Shown: positions 1-8,633 of the stretch, one piece after another | Layout of the letters: each line of letters starts with the position of its first letter | Numbering within the stretch: position 1 is the stretch's first letter | Assembly: GCA_020638735.1 (NCBI GenBank) | Contig: JACKHZ010000008.1 | Span: 992,001-1,056,000 of the forward strand | Source: Planctomycetota bacterium | GTDB lineage: Bacteria; Planctomycetota; UBA1135; UBA2386 | Length of the DNA: 64,000 nucleotides | Direction: 5' to 3' | The notes under the pieces: model-generated | The model's input: only the letters and a program-made list of their open reading frames with translations | Database searches by the model: none | Told to the model about the DNA's origin: nothing | Made by a program: the position numbers and the translations under genes

Positions 1-927
1 GATGACCAGCATGTGCGTCAGGTAGATGCAGTAGCTGTACTTGCCCAGCGAGCGCAGCGGCGCGAGGCGGAACAGCGGACCGCACGCCGGCGCGCCGCGC
101 GCCAGGGACAGCAGACCGACGCCGAGGCTCGACGCCGCGAGCAGGCCCCAGCGCTGCTGCGGTAGCGCCTCCGGGACCGAAGAGCCCGAGGCGAGCGCGG
201 TCGCGACGAGCCCGCCGACGCCGACCCCGGTCGCCGCCCAGCCGAACCACTGGCGCGGCTTCGGCGACACCGCGAGCAGCGCGCCGGCGGCGAGCGCGTC
301 CATGCGGCACGGGGTCAGGAAGTGCGTGTGCGCGAAGTCCCCGTCCAGCAACCACAGGCGCAGCGCGATCGCGGCGACGACGGTCATCGCGCAGACGATG
401 CGCAGCGTGCGCGCACTCACCAGCCAGACCAGCGCCGGCCACAGCAGGTAGAACTGCTCCTCGATCGCGAGCGACCAGGTGATCTTCAGCGGGAAGTCGG
501 CGAACGGGTCGACCAGCGCGAGCTGCCAGTTCTGGTAGTAGAGCAGGTACGACAGCTGCGCCGCGACGGAGACCGGCGGGCGCGGCAGCACGTAGAGCAG
601 CAGGCCGACGACCAGGTAGTAGAGCGGGAAGATGCGCAGGGCCCGCCGCGCGTAGAAGTTGCGGAAGTAGTGCGCGCCGCCCTTGCTGCGCACCAGGATG
701 CCGGTGATCAGGAAGCCGCTGAGCACGAAGAACACGTCGACGCCGCACCAGCCGAGCAGCGCGACCTTGGCGTAGGCTCCGGCGAGCAGGCCCGGATCGA
801 GCAGCGGCGCGATGTAGAGGCCGTGCATCAACAGCACCAGCAGGATCGCGAGGCCGCGCACGCCGTCGAGCGCGGGCACCCGCTCGGGTTCGTGTTCCTG
901 CAGGCGATTCGGCGCGGCGGCGGTCAT
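1..927 (-). CDS. Acyltransferase 3 (OafA/YrhL-type) membrane protein, C-terminus cut by window edge
   Basis: Reading the minus strand from the ATG at 927 gives 309 open codons to the window edge, so the 3' end is missing. The start has the family signature: a short cytosolic lead, then a segment with VPALDGVRGLAILLVLLMH, in which Arg in DGVRG and the His are typical catalytic-region residues. Next comes GVDVFFVLSGFLITGIL and then FYARRALRIFPLYYLV, followed by many hydrophobic helices. These proteins transfer acyl groups (often O-acetyl) to envelope glycans or lipids at the membrane. The substrate cannot be told from sequence. The neighbouring cysteine dioxygenase starts 652 bases upstream on the same strand and ends 58 bases before this start. 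Confidence 0.85.
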   Translation of the reverse strand, partial: MTAAAPNRLQEHEPERVPALDGVRGLAILLVLLMHGLYIAPLLDPGLLAGAYAKVALLGWCGVDVFFVLSGFLITGILVRSKGGAHYFRNFYARRALRIFPLYYLVVGLLLYVLPRPPVSVAAQLSYLLYYQNWQLALVDPFADFPLKITWSLAIEEQFYLLWPALVWLVSARTLRIVCAMTVVAAIALRLWLLDGDFAHTHFLTPCRMDALAAGALLAVSPKPRQWFGWAATGVGVGGLVATALASGSSVPEALPQQRWGLLAASSLGVGLLSLARGAPACGPLFRLAPLRSLGKYSYCIYLTHMLVI

Positions 928-985
928 GCGACGGCGCGCAGCCTACGCGGCGACGTCGCGTCGGCAACCTTGCGCCCCGTCCGCG

Positions 986-1579
986 TCAGGCCAACGCGGC
1001 GTCGAACACCATGTCGCGCCGCTCACAGGTGTGCGCGACCGGATCGAAGGCCAGACACGCGTCGTGCGGCAGCGAGTAGACGTGCAGCGTGACCGTCACG
1101 TCGCCACCCGCGGCAGCCGGGTTGCCGAGCCGGTGGATGGCGCGCTGCCGATCGACCGTCGCCACCGCGCCGACCGTCGAGATCACGCCCTGGCCGGTCG
1201 CCTCGAGCCCGACCCTGCCGACCTTGCCTTCGACCGAGCCGCAGACGGCGGCGCTCGGCAGCGCCGAGCCGGGAACGAGCTTGAAGGTCTCCTCGGAGAT
1301 CTGGCCGCGCAGCAGCCGCACCCAGCCGCAGTTGCCGGCGTGGTTGTGCACCGGCGTGAACTGCCCGGGCGCCCAGGTCAGCACCATCACGTCGAACAGC
1401 GGGCTGCGGTGCACGAGGCGCCGGGCATACTTGTCCTGGCGCACGCCGACGAAGCGATCGAGGGCCGCGTCGTCGAGCGCGCCGTCGGCGAGCAGTTCCT
1501 GCACGCACGGCACGGTCACCTCGTCGTGACGCAGTCGGCCGAGGCGGTCGATCAGGGTCTCGAGGGTGAGGCGCTTCAT
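986..1579 (-). CDS. Cysteine dioxygenase type I family protein
   Basis: The 197-residue cupin resembles cysteine dioxygenase, which oxidises L-cysteine to cysteine sulfinate with a mononuclear Fe(II). The expected ligands are visible: His78 and His80 in PVHNHAGN, and His149 in AIHRLGNP. A conserved His-x-Tyr pair follows at 166-168 in LHVYSLP, then the family tail with a Cys and FDP. The position matching the Tyr-crosslinked Cys of mammalian enzymes appears to be Gly85, with a Cys one residue earlier, as in many bacterial members where the Cys-Tyr cofactor is absent. A thiol dioxygenase for another thiol (for example 3-mercaptopropionate) is possible. Confidence 0.85.
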   Translation of the reverse strand: MKRLTLETLIDRLGRLRHDEVTVPCVQELLADGALDDAALDRFVGVRQDKYARRLVHRSPLFDVMVLTWAPGQFTPVHNHAGNCGWVRLLRGQISEETFKLVPGSALPSAAVCGSVEGKVGRVGLEATGQGVISTVGAVATVDRQRAIHRLGNPAAAGGDVTVTLHVYSLPHDACLAFDPVAHTCERRDMVFDAALA

Positions 1580-1637
1580 CGGCGCATGGTGCCCCGCACC
1601 CCTGCCCGCGGCGAGGTGGCCGCAGTGCGCAGCCGGT

Positions 1638-2906
1638 TCAGCGCCCGAGGTCGTCGAGCGCCACCCGCACGCGTTCGATCGTGGCGGCTTCGCGCAGGAT
1701 CGCGTGGTGGTCGAACGGCAGGCCGAAGACGCTGTTGGCCGTCGCCTGCACCGACGGCTCGAGCTCGCTCTGCACGCCGACGACGCCGTCGTTGTCGTCC
1801 GGCAGGCCGATGCCCGACTCGCTGTGGAAGCCGAAGATCAGGTCGTGGCGCAGCCCTTCCGGCAGCGGCGCCACCAGCAGCTCGCGCAGGTAGTCGCTGC
1901 CCGGCACCATGTCGCGCCACGCCGGCACCGGGTGGCGCAGCGCCTCGACGCCGATGGTCGCCGCCTGGTGCCCGCCCCACGGCGTCGAGACGGTCACCAG
2001 CCGGGCGACGAAGTCCTGCGCCGCCTCCTTCGCCAGCGCGCGGATCGCGCCGCGCGCGACCAGCCCGCCCATGCTGTGCGCGACGATCGCGACGCGGGGC
2101 ACTTCGTGGTGTTCGCGCAGCTGCAGCAGCGAGCTGGCGAGCGCCGCCTCGACGCTGGCGAGGCGCAGGCCGCTCGGGTACTGGAACAGCCACACCTGGA
2201 AGCGCTCGCGGTCGATGCCGGGTGCGAGCTGCGCGAAGTCGCCGGGCGCGGCGTTGATGCCGTGCACGAACACCACCGGGATGCGCGCCGGGTCGTAGGG
2301 CTCGACGAACCACATGCCGATGCCGTAGCGCTTCAAGAACTCGAACGGCTGCCACATGCCGAGCTCGCCGGCGGCCTCGCCGAAGCGCTCGGCGTCGAGC
2401 GGCGCGAGCTGACCCATCTGCACGTCGAGCGGCGCGCCGAGCGCGGACGGCTCGACCACCGCGGCGGCGAGCTCCGCGGCGGTCAGCGGCAGATGCGTCG
2501 CCACCTCGAGACGCAGCTCGACCGGCGTCACCTGCGCTTCGACCCGCGCCAATGGCCTCGGTTCGACACCGAACGTCGACGCGGCAGGTTCGCCGTCGTC
2601 ATAGGCCCCGTCCCCGTCGACGTCGGCGAAGGCGCCGAAGTGGTAACGATGCTCCAGCTCGAGCACGAACCAGGCGCGCCCGTCGTCGCGCGCCTGGTGC
2701 TGGCCGAGCAGCCGCCGCTGGCCGTCGACCCAGGCCCACGCGACCACGTAGCACGGCGCGTGCGCGGGCCGCCCGGTGACCTGCACCGCGGCGATGCCGT
2801 GCGACTCGATCTGTTCGACGTCGTCGGCCAGCCGCCACAGCGAGCACGACGCGGCCGCCGCGCCGGCGGCCAGCGTCGCGGCAACGGCGGCGGCGCGACG
2901 GGTCAT
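1638..2906 (-). CDS. Lipoprotein alpha/beta hydrolase (lipase/esterase-like) with an EF-hand loop
   Basis: The ATG at 2906 overlaps the stop of the upstream POT gene by 4 bases (ATGA), which fixes this start; the open frame extends further upstream but inside that gene. The 422-residue product has a lipoprotein signal with a probable lipidated Cys21 (AAAASC). Residues 95-106 form a canonical Ca-binding loop, DVDGDGAYDDGE. The C-terminal half is an alpha/beta hydrolase: oxyanion HG at 215-216 in VFVHGIN and nucleophile Ser278 in AHSMGG. Likely acid and base residues lie in DNDGVV and FDHHAI near the end. It looks like a surface lipase or esterase; the substrate is unknown. Confidence 0.82.
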   Translation of the reverse strand: MTRRAAAVAATLAAGAAAASCSLWRLADDVEQIESHGIAAVQVTGRPAHAPCYVVAWAWVDGQRRLLGQHQARDDGRAWFVLELEHRYHFGAFADVDGDGAYDDGEPAASTFGVEPRPLARVEAQVTPVELRLEVATHLPLTAAELAAAVVEPSALGAPLDVQMGQLAPLDAERFGEAAGELGMWQPFEFLKRYGIGMWFVEPYDPARIPVVFVHGINAAPGDFAQLAPGIDRERFQVWLFQYPSGLRLASVEAALASSLLQLREHHEVPRVAIVAHSMGGLVARGAIRALAKEAAQDFVARLVTVSTPWGGHQAATIGVEALRHPVPAWRDMVPGSDYLRELLVAPLPEGLRHDLIFGFHSESGIGLPDDNDGVVGVQSELEPSVQATANSVFGLPFDHHAILREAATIERVRVALDDLGR

Positions 2907-4855
2907 GCGCCGTACTGCTTGATCGCGCCGTCGAGCTTCTTCAGCACGGCGAGGATGATCAGCGTCACGGTGCCGCTGATCGCCGCAAGCGTCAGGAAGA
3001 AGCTGGTCGGCGACATCTGCGACTCCAGACCGCCGAAGAAGCCGGAGAAGTTGTTGCCGAACGCGGTCGCCAGGAACCACCCGCCCATCGTCAGGCCGAC
3101 GAATCGCCGCGGGCTCAGCTTGGTGACCAGGGACAGCGCCATCGGCGACAGGCACAGCTCCCCGAAGGTGATCACGGCGTAGAACAGCACCAGCCAGAAC
3201 CACGACACCTTGTGCTCGCCGTTGCCGCCCGAGACGCCGGCCACCACCATCAGCAGCAGCGACACGGTCGTCAGCAGCATGCCGACGAAGATCTTGCGCG
3301 CAGTGCTGAAGTCGACGCCTCGACGCGTCAGCCAGCCGAAGAACAGGATCACCAGCGGCGTGAAGCCGATGACGAAGAACGCGTTGAGCGACTGGAACAA
3401 CTCGGAGTTCGCGACCCGGAGGTATTCACCCGGCGCCAGCTCGGGCGGGTTGCCGGCGTACATCTTGGCGAAGGTGTCGCCGTCGACCAGCACCAGCGGC
3501 ACCGTCTTGTCCGCAGCAATCGTGCGCACGAAGGCGATGCGCTGCGTCGGCTTGCTACCCGCGGGCACGCTGACGGTGACGACCGGCGCGCCGTGCGCGT
3601 CCTTCTCGGTCTTGACCTCGACCTCGTCGTAGACGTCGGTGCCGCGCGCGTTCCACGCCTTCTGGTCGTCGCTCATCGCCGCTTCGTCGGCGGGCAGCAC
3701 CTCGACTCGGACATCGGCCGGCAGCTTGCCGCGCAGCGCCTCGAGCGCGGCAGCCTGGAAGCGGGCCTGACCGAACATGCTGGCCAGCTCCGGGGTCTCG
3801 GTCGGCAGCAGGTTGGCCTTGTTGGGCCGCGGCGTGGTCGCGTCGGCGTTGTGGTAGTACGACGGCAGGGCGTCCTGCTTGAACGAGTCCGGCAGCAGCG
3901 CGACCTGGCGATCGGTCTTGTCGAGCGCCCACGCAGTCATCGCCGAGCCGTTGAGGTGCAGCACCATGAAGAACGTGCCGCCGGCGAGGTAGACCGGCAG
4001 CAGCGCCAGAAGGCCCGGCTTCTCGGCGGCGACCGCCTTGAGGCCGAGGCGCACGAAGAAGATCACGATCGGCACCATGCCGAACAGGAAGCCGCAGACC
4101 GCCGGACGCATCGGGATCGACTCCGGCAACCACTGCTTGGCGGCGAAGAAGCCGGCGATGCCGAAGGCGAAGGCCGGGATCAGGATCTTGGCGAAGATCT
4201 CGCCGAACGTCGTGTCGCCCTCGCTGCGCTCCGGCGGGCGGTCGGCCTTCTCCAGCACCTTCCAGCTGGCGAGCAGGATGGCGATGCCGATCAGCATGCC
4301 GCCACCGGCGCAGCGGAACACCGCCGGCCAGCCGCCCAGCTCGTTGCGCGCGTAGGCCGCCAGGAAGTTGGCGAACAGCGCGCCGATGTTGATCCCCATG
4401 TAGAAGATGCTGAACCCCGCGTCGCGCTTCGGGTCGCCCTTCTGGTAGAGGTTGCCGACCATCACCGAGATGTTCGGCTTGAAGAAGCCGTTGCCGATGC
4501 AGAGGCAGACCAGCCCGCTGACGAACGTCACGTCGCCGTACAGGCTCATCAGGAAGAAGCCGGTGGCGAAGAACACACCGCCGATCAGCACCGATCGCCG
4601 GTAGCCGAGGAAGCGGTCGGCGATCATCCCGCCGAGGTACGGCGTGAAGTAGACGAACGCGAGGTAGAGGCCGTAGATCTCGTTGCCGACGTTGCGCGTC
4701 AGACCGAGGCCGCCGCGTTCGCTGTCGATCGCGTAGAGCAGCAGGATGCCCACCATCGTGTAGAAGGCGAGGCGCTCCCACATCTCGATGAAGAACAGGC
4801 GGAACAGGCCCCGCGGGTGGCCGCCGAACAGGCTGGTCGAGGAGGTGGCTTCCAT
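2903..4855 (-). CDS. POT/PTR2-family peptide transporter with a large inserted loop
   Basis: A 650-residue proton-dependent oligopeptide transporter. The POT proton-coupling motif ExxER is visible in TM1 (IEMWERLAFY, residues 24-33), followed by GGMIADRFLGYRRS and FFKPNIS, which are family landmarks. About 170 hydrophilic residues (about 312-485) are inserted before the last transmembrane block, so the protein is much longer than the usual 450-520 residues. The 3' end overlaps the lipoprotein hydrolase gene by 4 bases. A second POT gene lies 82 bases upstream, separated by a strong hairpin, so the two may be co-regulated but attenuated. Imported di- or tripeptides are the expected substrate. 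Confidence 0.93.
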   Translation of the reverse strand: MEATSSTSLFGGHPRGLFRLFFIEMWERLAFYTMVGILLLYAIDSERGGLGLTRNVGNEIYGLYLAFVYFTPYLGGMIADRFLGYRRSVLIGGVFFATGFFLMSLYGDVTFVSGLVCLCIGNGFFKPNISVMVGNLYQKGDPKRDAGFSIFYMGINIGALFANFLAAYARNELGGWPAVFRCAGGGMLIGIAILLASWKVLEKADRPPERSEGDTTFGEIFAKILIPAFAFGIAGFFAAKQWLPESIPMRPAVCGFLFGMVPIVIFFVRLGLKAVAAEKPGLLALLPVYLAGGTFFMVLHLNGSAMTAWALDKTDRQVALLPDSFKQDALPSYYHNADATTPRPNKANLLPTETPELASMFGQARFQAAALEALRGKLPADVRVEVLPADEAAMSDDQKAWNARGTDVYDEVEVKTEKDAHGAPVVTVSVPAGSKPTQRIAFVRTIAADKTVPLVLVDGDTFAKMYAGNPPELAPGEYLRVANSELFQSLNAFFVIGFTPLVILFFGWLTRRGVDFSTARKIFVGMLLTTVSLLLMVVAGVSGGNGEHKVSWFWLVLFYAVITFGELCLSPMALSLVTKLSPRRFVGLTMGGWFLATAFGNNFSGFFGGLESQMSPTSFFLTLAAISGTVTLIILAVLKKLDGAIKQYGA

Positions 4856-4896
4856 GTCGGGAGAGAGAGAGGGTCGGACGACGTGAGGAAAACGAA

Positions 4897-4920
4897 CGCG
4901 GCCGTCAGACGACGGCCGCG
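4897..4920 (-). terminator. Intrinsic terminator or attenuator between two POT genes
   Basis: A perfect 10-bp inverted repeat (arms 4897-4906 and 4911-4920) has a 4-base loop. On the minus strand it is followed by TTCGTTTTCC, a short T-rich run, which suits a Rho-independent terminator just after the stop of the 488-residue transporter. It lies only 42 bases before the ATG of the next transporter, so it may act as an attenuator rather than a full stop. Confidence 0.7.
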
Positions 4921-4937
4921 GGAGATCGTGGAGCTGC

Positions 4938-6404
4938 TCAGCGCACGCCGTGCAGCAGCTTGTTGACGAGCGGACCGATCAGCAGGAAGAACGCGCCGAC
5001 GCCGAAGCTGGCATACATCGCCGGGCCGTAGACGTCGACGTAGCCCTGCGCGGAGGCGATGCCCTCGCCGTCGCCGCCGCTGCCGACCAGCGCCGCGACC
5101 TGGCCGGCCGCGAAGTTGCCGACCGCGATGGACAGGAACCAGGCGCCCATGACCATGCCGGCGAGCGACGGCGGCGCGAGCTTGGTGACCGCGGACAGGC
5201 CCACCGGCGACAGGCACAGCTCGCCGCAGGTGTGCAGCACGTAGAGCAGCCCGAGCCACCACATGCCGACCTTGCCGCCCTCCGGCGCCAGCCCGATGCC
5301 GAGCATCAGCGCGCCGAAGCCGAGGCCGAGCGGCACGATGCCCATGCCGAACTTGACCGGGATCGACGGGTCGCGGCCGGTGCGATCGAGCCAACGCCAC
5401 AGCCAGACGAAGACCGGCGCCAGCGTGATGATGCAGACCGCGTTGACCGACTGGAACCACGTCGCCGGCACTTCGGCGCCGAAGAGCTGGCGATCGGTCC
5501 AGTTCTTGGCGAAGAAGTTGAGCGAGCTGCCGGCCTGCTCGAACAGCGCCCAGAAGAACGCATTGGCGAACAGCAGGATGACGAGACCGAGCAGCCGGTC
5601 CCGACCGACGCGATCCTGCCGGATCGCGACCGCGACCAGCAGCAGCACGATGACCCCGAACAACGTGCCGAGCACACCGAACATCAGGTCGTCGCGCTGC
5701 AGCAGCAGGTAGACGACGCCCGACAAGACCGCGGCGCCGCCGACGACCAGCGCGATCGAGCCGGGCCCTTCGCGACCCGGCGGCGGCCGACCGATGTCGT
5801 CGAGCTTGCCGAGCCCGCGCCAGAACGTGACCACGCCGATCACCATGCCGATGCCGGCGATCAGGAAGCCGAGCCGGAAGTCGACGTTCTCACCGATGCC
5901 GCCGCAGATCAGCGGGGCCAGGAACGCGCCGAGGTTGATGCCCTGGTAGAAGATGACGAAGCCCTGGTCGCGCAGCTTGTCGCCCGGCGCGTAGAGCTTG
6001 CCGACGATCGACGAGATGTTGGGCTTGAACAGGCCGTTGCCGGTGATGATCAGCGCCAAGCCGTAGAAGAAGACGTCCTGGCTCGGCACGAACAGCAGGA
6101 ACTCGCCCGCCGCCATGATCATGCCGCCGACCAGGATCGAGCGGCGGAAGCCGAGCACCTTGTCGGCGACCCAGCCGCCGAGGATCGCCGTCGCGTAGAC
6201 GAACGCGCAGTAGACGCCGTAGACCTTGCTCGCGTCGCCCTTGGAGAAGCCGAACTGCCCGACCAGCGTGAACACCAGCAGCGCCCGCGCCCCGTAGAAG
6301 CAGAACCGCTCCCACATCTCCGACGTGAACAGGGTGGGCAGCCCCTTGGGGTGACCGGCGAAGTAGCGGCCGAGGAAGCCCGTTCCGGACGAGTCGTCGC
6401 TCAA
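4938..6404 (-). CDS. POT/PTR2-family peptide transporter
   Basis: A 488-residue member of the proton-dependent oligopeptide transporter family, of normal length. The ExxER motif is present near the N-terminus (SEMWERFCFYG), with GGWVADKVLGFRRS and LFKPNISS as further family marks, and about 14 hydrophobic helices. The start is TTG at 6404, chosen because AGGAG lies 8 bases upstream and the N-terminal sequence matches the family. It is the first gene of a minus-strand set with the longer transporter and the lipoprotein hydrolase. A sigma-54-like element lies about 150 bases upstream (6551-6564). Role: import of short peptides. Confidence 0.94.
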   Translation of the reverse strand: MSDDSSGTGFLGRYFAGHPKGLPTLFTSEMWERFCFYGARALLVFTLVGQFGFSKGDASKVYGVYCAFVYATAILGGWVADKVLGFRRSILVGGMIMAAGEFLLFVPSQDVFFYGLALIITGNGLFKPNISSIVGKLYAPGDKLRDQGFVIFYQGINLGAFLAPLICGGIGENVDFRLGFLIAGIGMVIGVVTFWRGLGKLDDIGRPPPGREGPGSIALVVGGAAVLSGVVYLLLQRDDLMFGVLGTLFGVIVLLLVAVAIRQDRVGRDRLLGLVILLFANAFFWALFEQAGSSLNFFAKNWTDRQLFGAEVPATWFQSVNAVCIITLAPVFVWLWRWLDRTGRDPSIPVKFGMGIVPLGLGFGALMLGIGLAPEGGKVGMWWLGLLYVLHTCGELCLSPVGLSAVTKLAPPSLAGMVMGAWFLSIAVGNFAAGQVAALVGSGGDGEGIASAQGYVDVYGPAMYASFGVGAFFLLIGPLVNKLLHGVR

Positions 6405-6550
6405 GGCGATGTCTCCTGACGATGAGACGAGGAAGAGTTCGAGAGGGGGCGGTCAGGCTAGCCACGGAGGCGCCCACAGGCACCCCCGAAGGCGATTACG
6501 CACCAGATGTCCCGGCGGCGAACCGATCCGTGGCGGCGGCGCGCCGGCGA

Positions 6551-6566
6551 GCAACCGGCGTGCCCA
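6551..6566 (-). promoter_or_regulatory. Candidate sigma-54 (-24/-12) promoter upstream of the POT operon
   Basis: On the minus strand the sequence reads TGGGCACGCCGGTTGC: GGCAC, five bases, TTGC (then T), with the GG and GC dinucleotides ten bases apart as sigma-54 requires. It lies 147 bases upstream of the TTG start at 6404 in a non-coding stretch. The match is by eye only. A sigma-54 activator gene is present at 13716. Confidence 0.45.
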
Positions 6567-6657
6567 CAGCTGCGCCGCACAGCACCTCCGCAGCCCTTCC
6601 CCCTTGCTCCCCGCGCACCCCGCCGCCATCCTGTTCGCCCGCACAGGAGCAAATCGA

Positions 6658-7368
6658 ATGGGTCGTCAGTGGCTGCACAGCAAGCGCGAGGCCAACGCCA
6701 ACAAGAAGGCGAAGGTCACCTCCAAGCTCGTCCGCGAGATCACCGTCGCTGCCAAGATGGGCACGCCGGACCCGGACATGAACCCGCGGCTGGCGATGGC
6801 CGTCGACGCCGCGCGCAAGCAGTCGGTCAGCAACGACGTCATCAAGCGGGCCATCGCCAAGGGCTCCGGTGAGGGCGGCGACGGCGCCAACTACGAGGTC
6901 GTGCTCTACGAGGGCATGGCGCCGCACAACGTGCCGCTGATCGTCGAGTGCCTGACCGAGAACCGCAACCGCACCGGCTCCGACGTCAAGTCGCTGTTCA
7001 AGGGCGGCCAGTTCGGCAGCAAGGTCATGTTCTTGTTCGAGCACTGCGGCATCGTCGAAGCGACCCACGAGGACGGCTCGAAGGACCGCGAGGAGGCCGC
7101 GATCGAGTGCGGCGCGCAGGACGTCGAGGAGTTCGAGGGCACGCCCGAGGACCACGCCGGCGGTCGCTTCCTGACCGACATCAAGGACCTCTACACGGTC
7201 GCGGACGCGCTGCGCGCCGCCGGCTGGAGCGTCGCGTCGGCCGAGCTCGGGTATGTCGCCAAGGACCCGGTCGCGCTCGACGGCGAGGCGCAGGAGGAGG
7301 TCGCGGCGTTCCTCGAGAAGCTCGACGACCACGACGACGTGCAGAAGCTGCACGTCGGCATGAAGTAG
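6658..7368 (+). CDS. YebC/PmpR family regulatory protein
   Basis: A 236-residue protein of the YebC family, full length. It starts with MGRQWLHSKREANANKKAKV, close to the family N-terminus (MAGHSKW..), followed by ARKQSVSNDVIKRAIAKGSG and the conserved YEGMAPHNVPLIVE region. The ATG at 6658 is preceded by AGGAG at 6645-6649; the frame is open further upstream but without a suitable start. Family members are cytoplasmic. Some act as DNA-binding regulators and others relieve ribosome stalling, so the exact role here is open. It is a single-gene unit ended by the hairpin at 7411-7449. Confidence 0.93.
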   Translation: MGRQWLHSKREANANKKAKVTSKLVREITVAAKMGTPDPDMNPRLAMAVDAARKQSVSNDVIKRAIAKGSGEGGDGANYEVVLYEGMAPHNVPLIVECLTENRNRTGSDVKSLFKGGQFGSKVMFLFEHCGIVEATHEDGSKDREEAAIECGAQDVEEFEGTPEDHAGGRFLTDIKDLYTVADALRAAGWSVASAELGYVAKDPVALDGEAQEEVAAFLEKLDDHDDVQKLHVGMK

Positions 7369-7410
7369 CGGGATCGAGCAGGGCGGGTTTGAAGCAGGCG
7401 GCAGTACAAG

Positions 7411-7449
7411 ATGCGGCCCCGCACCGCCAGGATCGGTGCGGGGCCGCAT
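7411..7449. terminator. Bidirectional hairpin terminator
   Basis: A perfect 15-bp inverted repeat (7411-7425 with 7435-7449, extendable by one pair) encloses a short loop. It sits between the convergent yebC-type gene, which ends at 7368, and the PRC-barrel gene, which ends at 7464. The stem is very GC-rich with only short T runs outside, so it may serve both strands. Confidence 0.7.
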
Positions 7450-7463
7450 TGCCGCGCCCCGAC

Positions 7464-8387
7464 TCATGCATCGTCGGTCGCGGTCTTGGTGTGCATGGCC
7501 TTCGCGGCCGCCGCCGGATCGACGATGCCCTCGTCCGGCTTGTGATACTGCACCGACGCGCGCAGGTCGGCGGCCGAGCAGTCGTGCGCGCACAGCACGG
7601 CGGACTTCTCCTTGTTGCACAGCGAGAACTGCGGGTAGGCGACCAGGTAGTCGGTCCCGCCCATGCCGAGCTTGGCGCCCTGGTTGACCACCGCCAGCAC
7701 GACCTTGCGGGCCTTGCGGTCGATGATCAGGTCGCGCGCGGTGCCGAACTCGCCGCTGCCGGCGTAGACCGGCAACTTCATCAGCTCGCTGCCACGCACC
7801 AGCCGCGTCGGGAACGCGACGAACGCGGCCTCGGTGACGACCTTGGCCGGCGTGCCCTCGGTGGCTTCGACGACCGCCTCCTCGGCGGCGCCGATGACGC
7901 GGTAGTCGCAGGCCTCGTCGAGGCCGTCGGCCGACGCCTTGGCCAGGTCGAACGGCGTGCGCTGCTCGAGCTCGTCCTTGGTCCAGCCGAGCTCGTAGCG
8001 CCGCTCGGTGGCGTTCCACTTCAGGCTCGATGCCGGCACCAACACGATCTTGTCGCCGATGCCGAGGAAGCCGCCGACGCTGATGACCGCGTGGGTCACC
8101 TCGCCCGTGTAGCCGTCGATCAACACGTCGGCGACCTCCGCCTTGGGCTGCTTCTGCTGATCGCGCGCGGCCTCGAGGAAGACGTTGATGCCGATCAGCT
8201 GCGAGGTGCTGGTGAAGTCCGGCGCCGCAGCCTGCGCGCCTTGTTTGGCCATCGGCTTCTCCATCGGCGGCTCGGGCATCGACGGCTCTTCCTGCGCGCA
8301 CAGACCGACGGTCAGGGTGCTCGCTGCGATCAGTGAGGCGGCGAGCCCGCTGACGCCGAACGACTGCAGCTTCTTGGTGTAGGTCAT
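7464..8387 (-). CDS. Exported PRC-barrel domain protein
   Basis: A 307-residue secreted protein. The ATG at 8387 is chosen because AGGAG lies 9 bases upstream and it begins a signal peptide (lead TYTKK, hydrophobic core, cleavage near GLCAQ). The rest contains two PRC-barrel-like repeats: the first around IGINVFLEAARDQQKQPKAE, with VLIDGYTGEVTHAVISVGGFLGIGDK, the second around LPVYAGSGEFGTARDLIIDRK. PRC-barrels are small beta domains in RNA-processing and envelope-stress proteins. The gene is divergent from a DUF1328 gene, a pairing common in stress-induced clusters. A sigma-54-like element with one mismatch lies about 80 bases upstream. Confidence 0.8.
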   Translation of the reverse strand: MTYTKKLQSFGVSGLAASLIAASTLTVGLCAQEEPSMPEPPMEKPMAKQGAQAAAPDFTSTSQLIGINVFLEAARDQQKQPKAEVADVLIDGYTGEVTHAVISVGGFLGIGDKIVLVPASSLKWNATERRYELGWTKDELEQRTPFDLAKASADGLDEACDYRVIGAAEEAVVEATEGTPAKVVTEAAFVAFPTRLVRGSELMKLPVYAGSGEFGTARDLIIDRKARKVVLAVVNQGAKLGMGGTDYLVAYPQFSLCNKEKSAVLCAHDCSAADLRASVQYHKPDEGIVDPAAAAKAMHTKTATDDA

Positions 8388-8467
8388 CTGTGGATCTCCT
8401 AGGTCACGGGGTCTGTCGGAACGGGACCGACGCGAACACCTGCGCCCGCGCGGCCGACGGCACGGGA

Positions 8468-8482
8468 GCAACGGCCGTACCC
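8468..8482 (-). promoter_or_regulatory. Weak candidate sigma-54 promoter for the PRC-barrel gene
   Basis: The minus strand reads GGTACGGCCGTTGC, which is the -24/-12 pattern with one change (GGTAC for GGCAC) and correct spacing. It lies about 80 bases upstream of the start at 8387. It is weaker than the elements at 8634 and 15985. Confidence 0.3.
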
Positions 8483-8574
8483 ACACCGCCGCGGGCCACT
8501 TCCCCCGTCGCCGGCCAGCCGACGAGGGCGCGCGAGGGAGTTTTGTACAAGCCGCGCGAGCGGCGACGGCAGAA

Positions 8575-8588
8575 CTGCGCATGCGCAG
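8575..8588. promoter_or_regulatory. 14-bp perfect palindrome, candidate activator site
   Basis: CTGCGCATGCGCAG is its own reverse complement. It lies in the divergent intergenic region between the PRC-barrel and DUF1328 genes, 46 bases upstream of the -24 element at 8634 and about 95 bases upstream of the one at 8482. That would suit an upstream activator site serving both promoters. No protein can be assigned to it from sequence. Confidence 0.35.
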
Positions 8589-8633
8589 CGCCGCGGTCCC
8601 CGCTGCCCTGCGCGCTGCCGGCACGGAGTCGTC

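Noticed and set aside
3212..4966. A 584-codon plus-strand frame over the POT gene
   Set aside because: It is antisense to a clear transporter, and its composition (runs of Arg, Gln, His, Glu) is that of a shadow.
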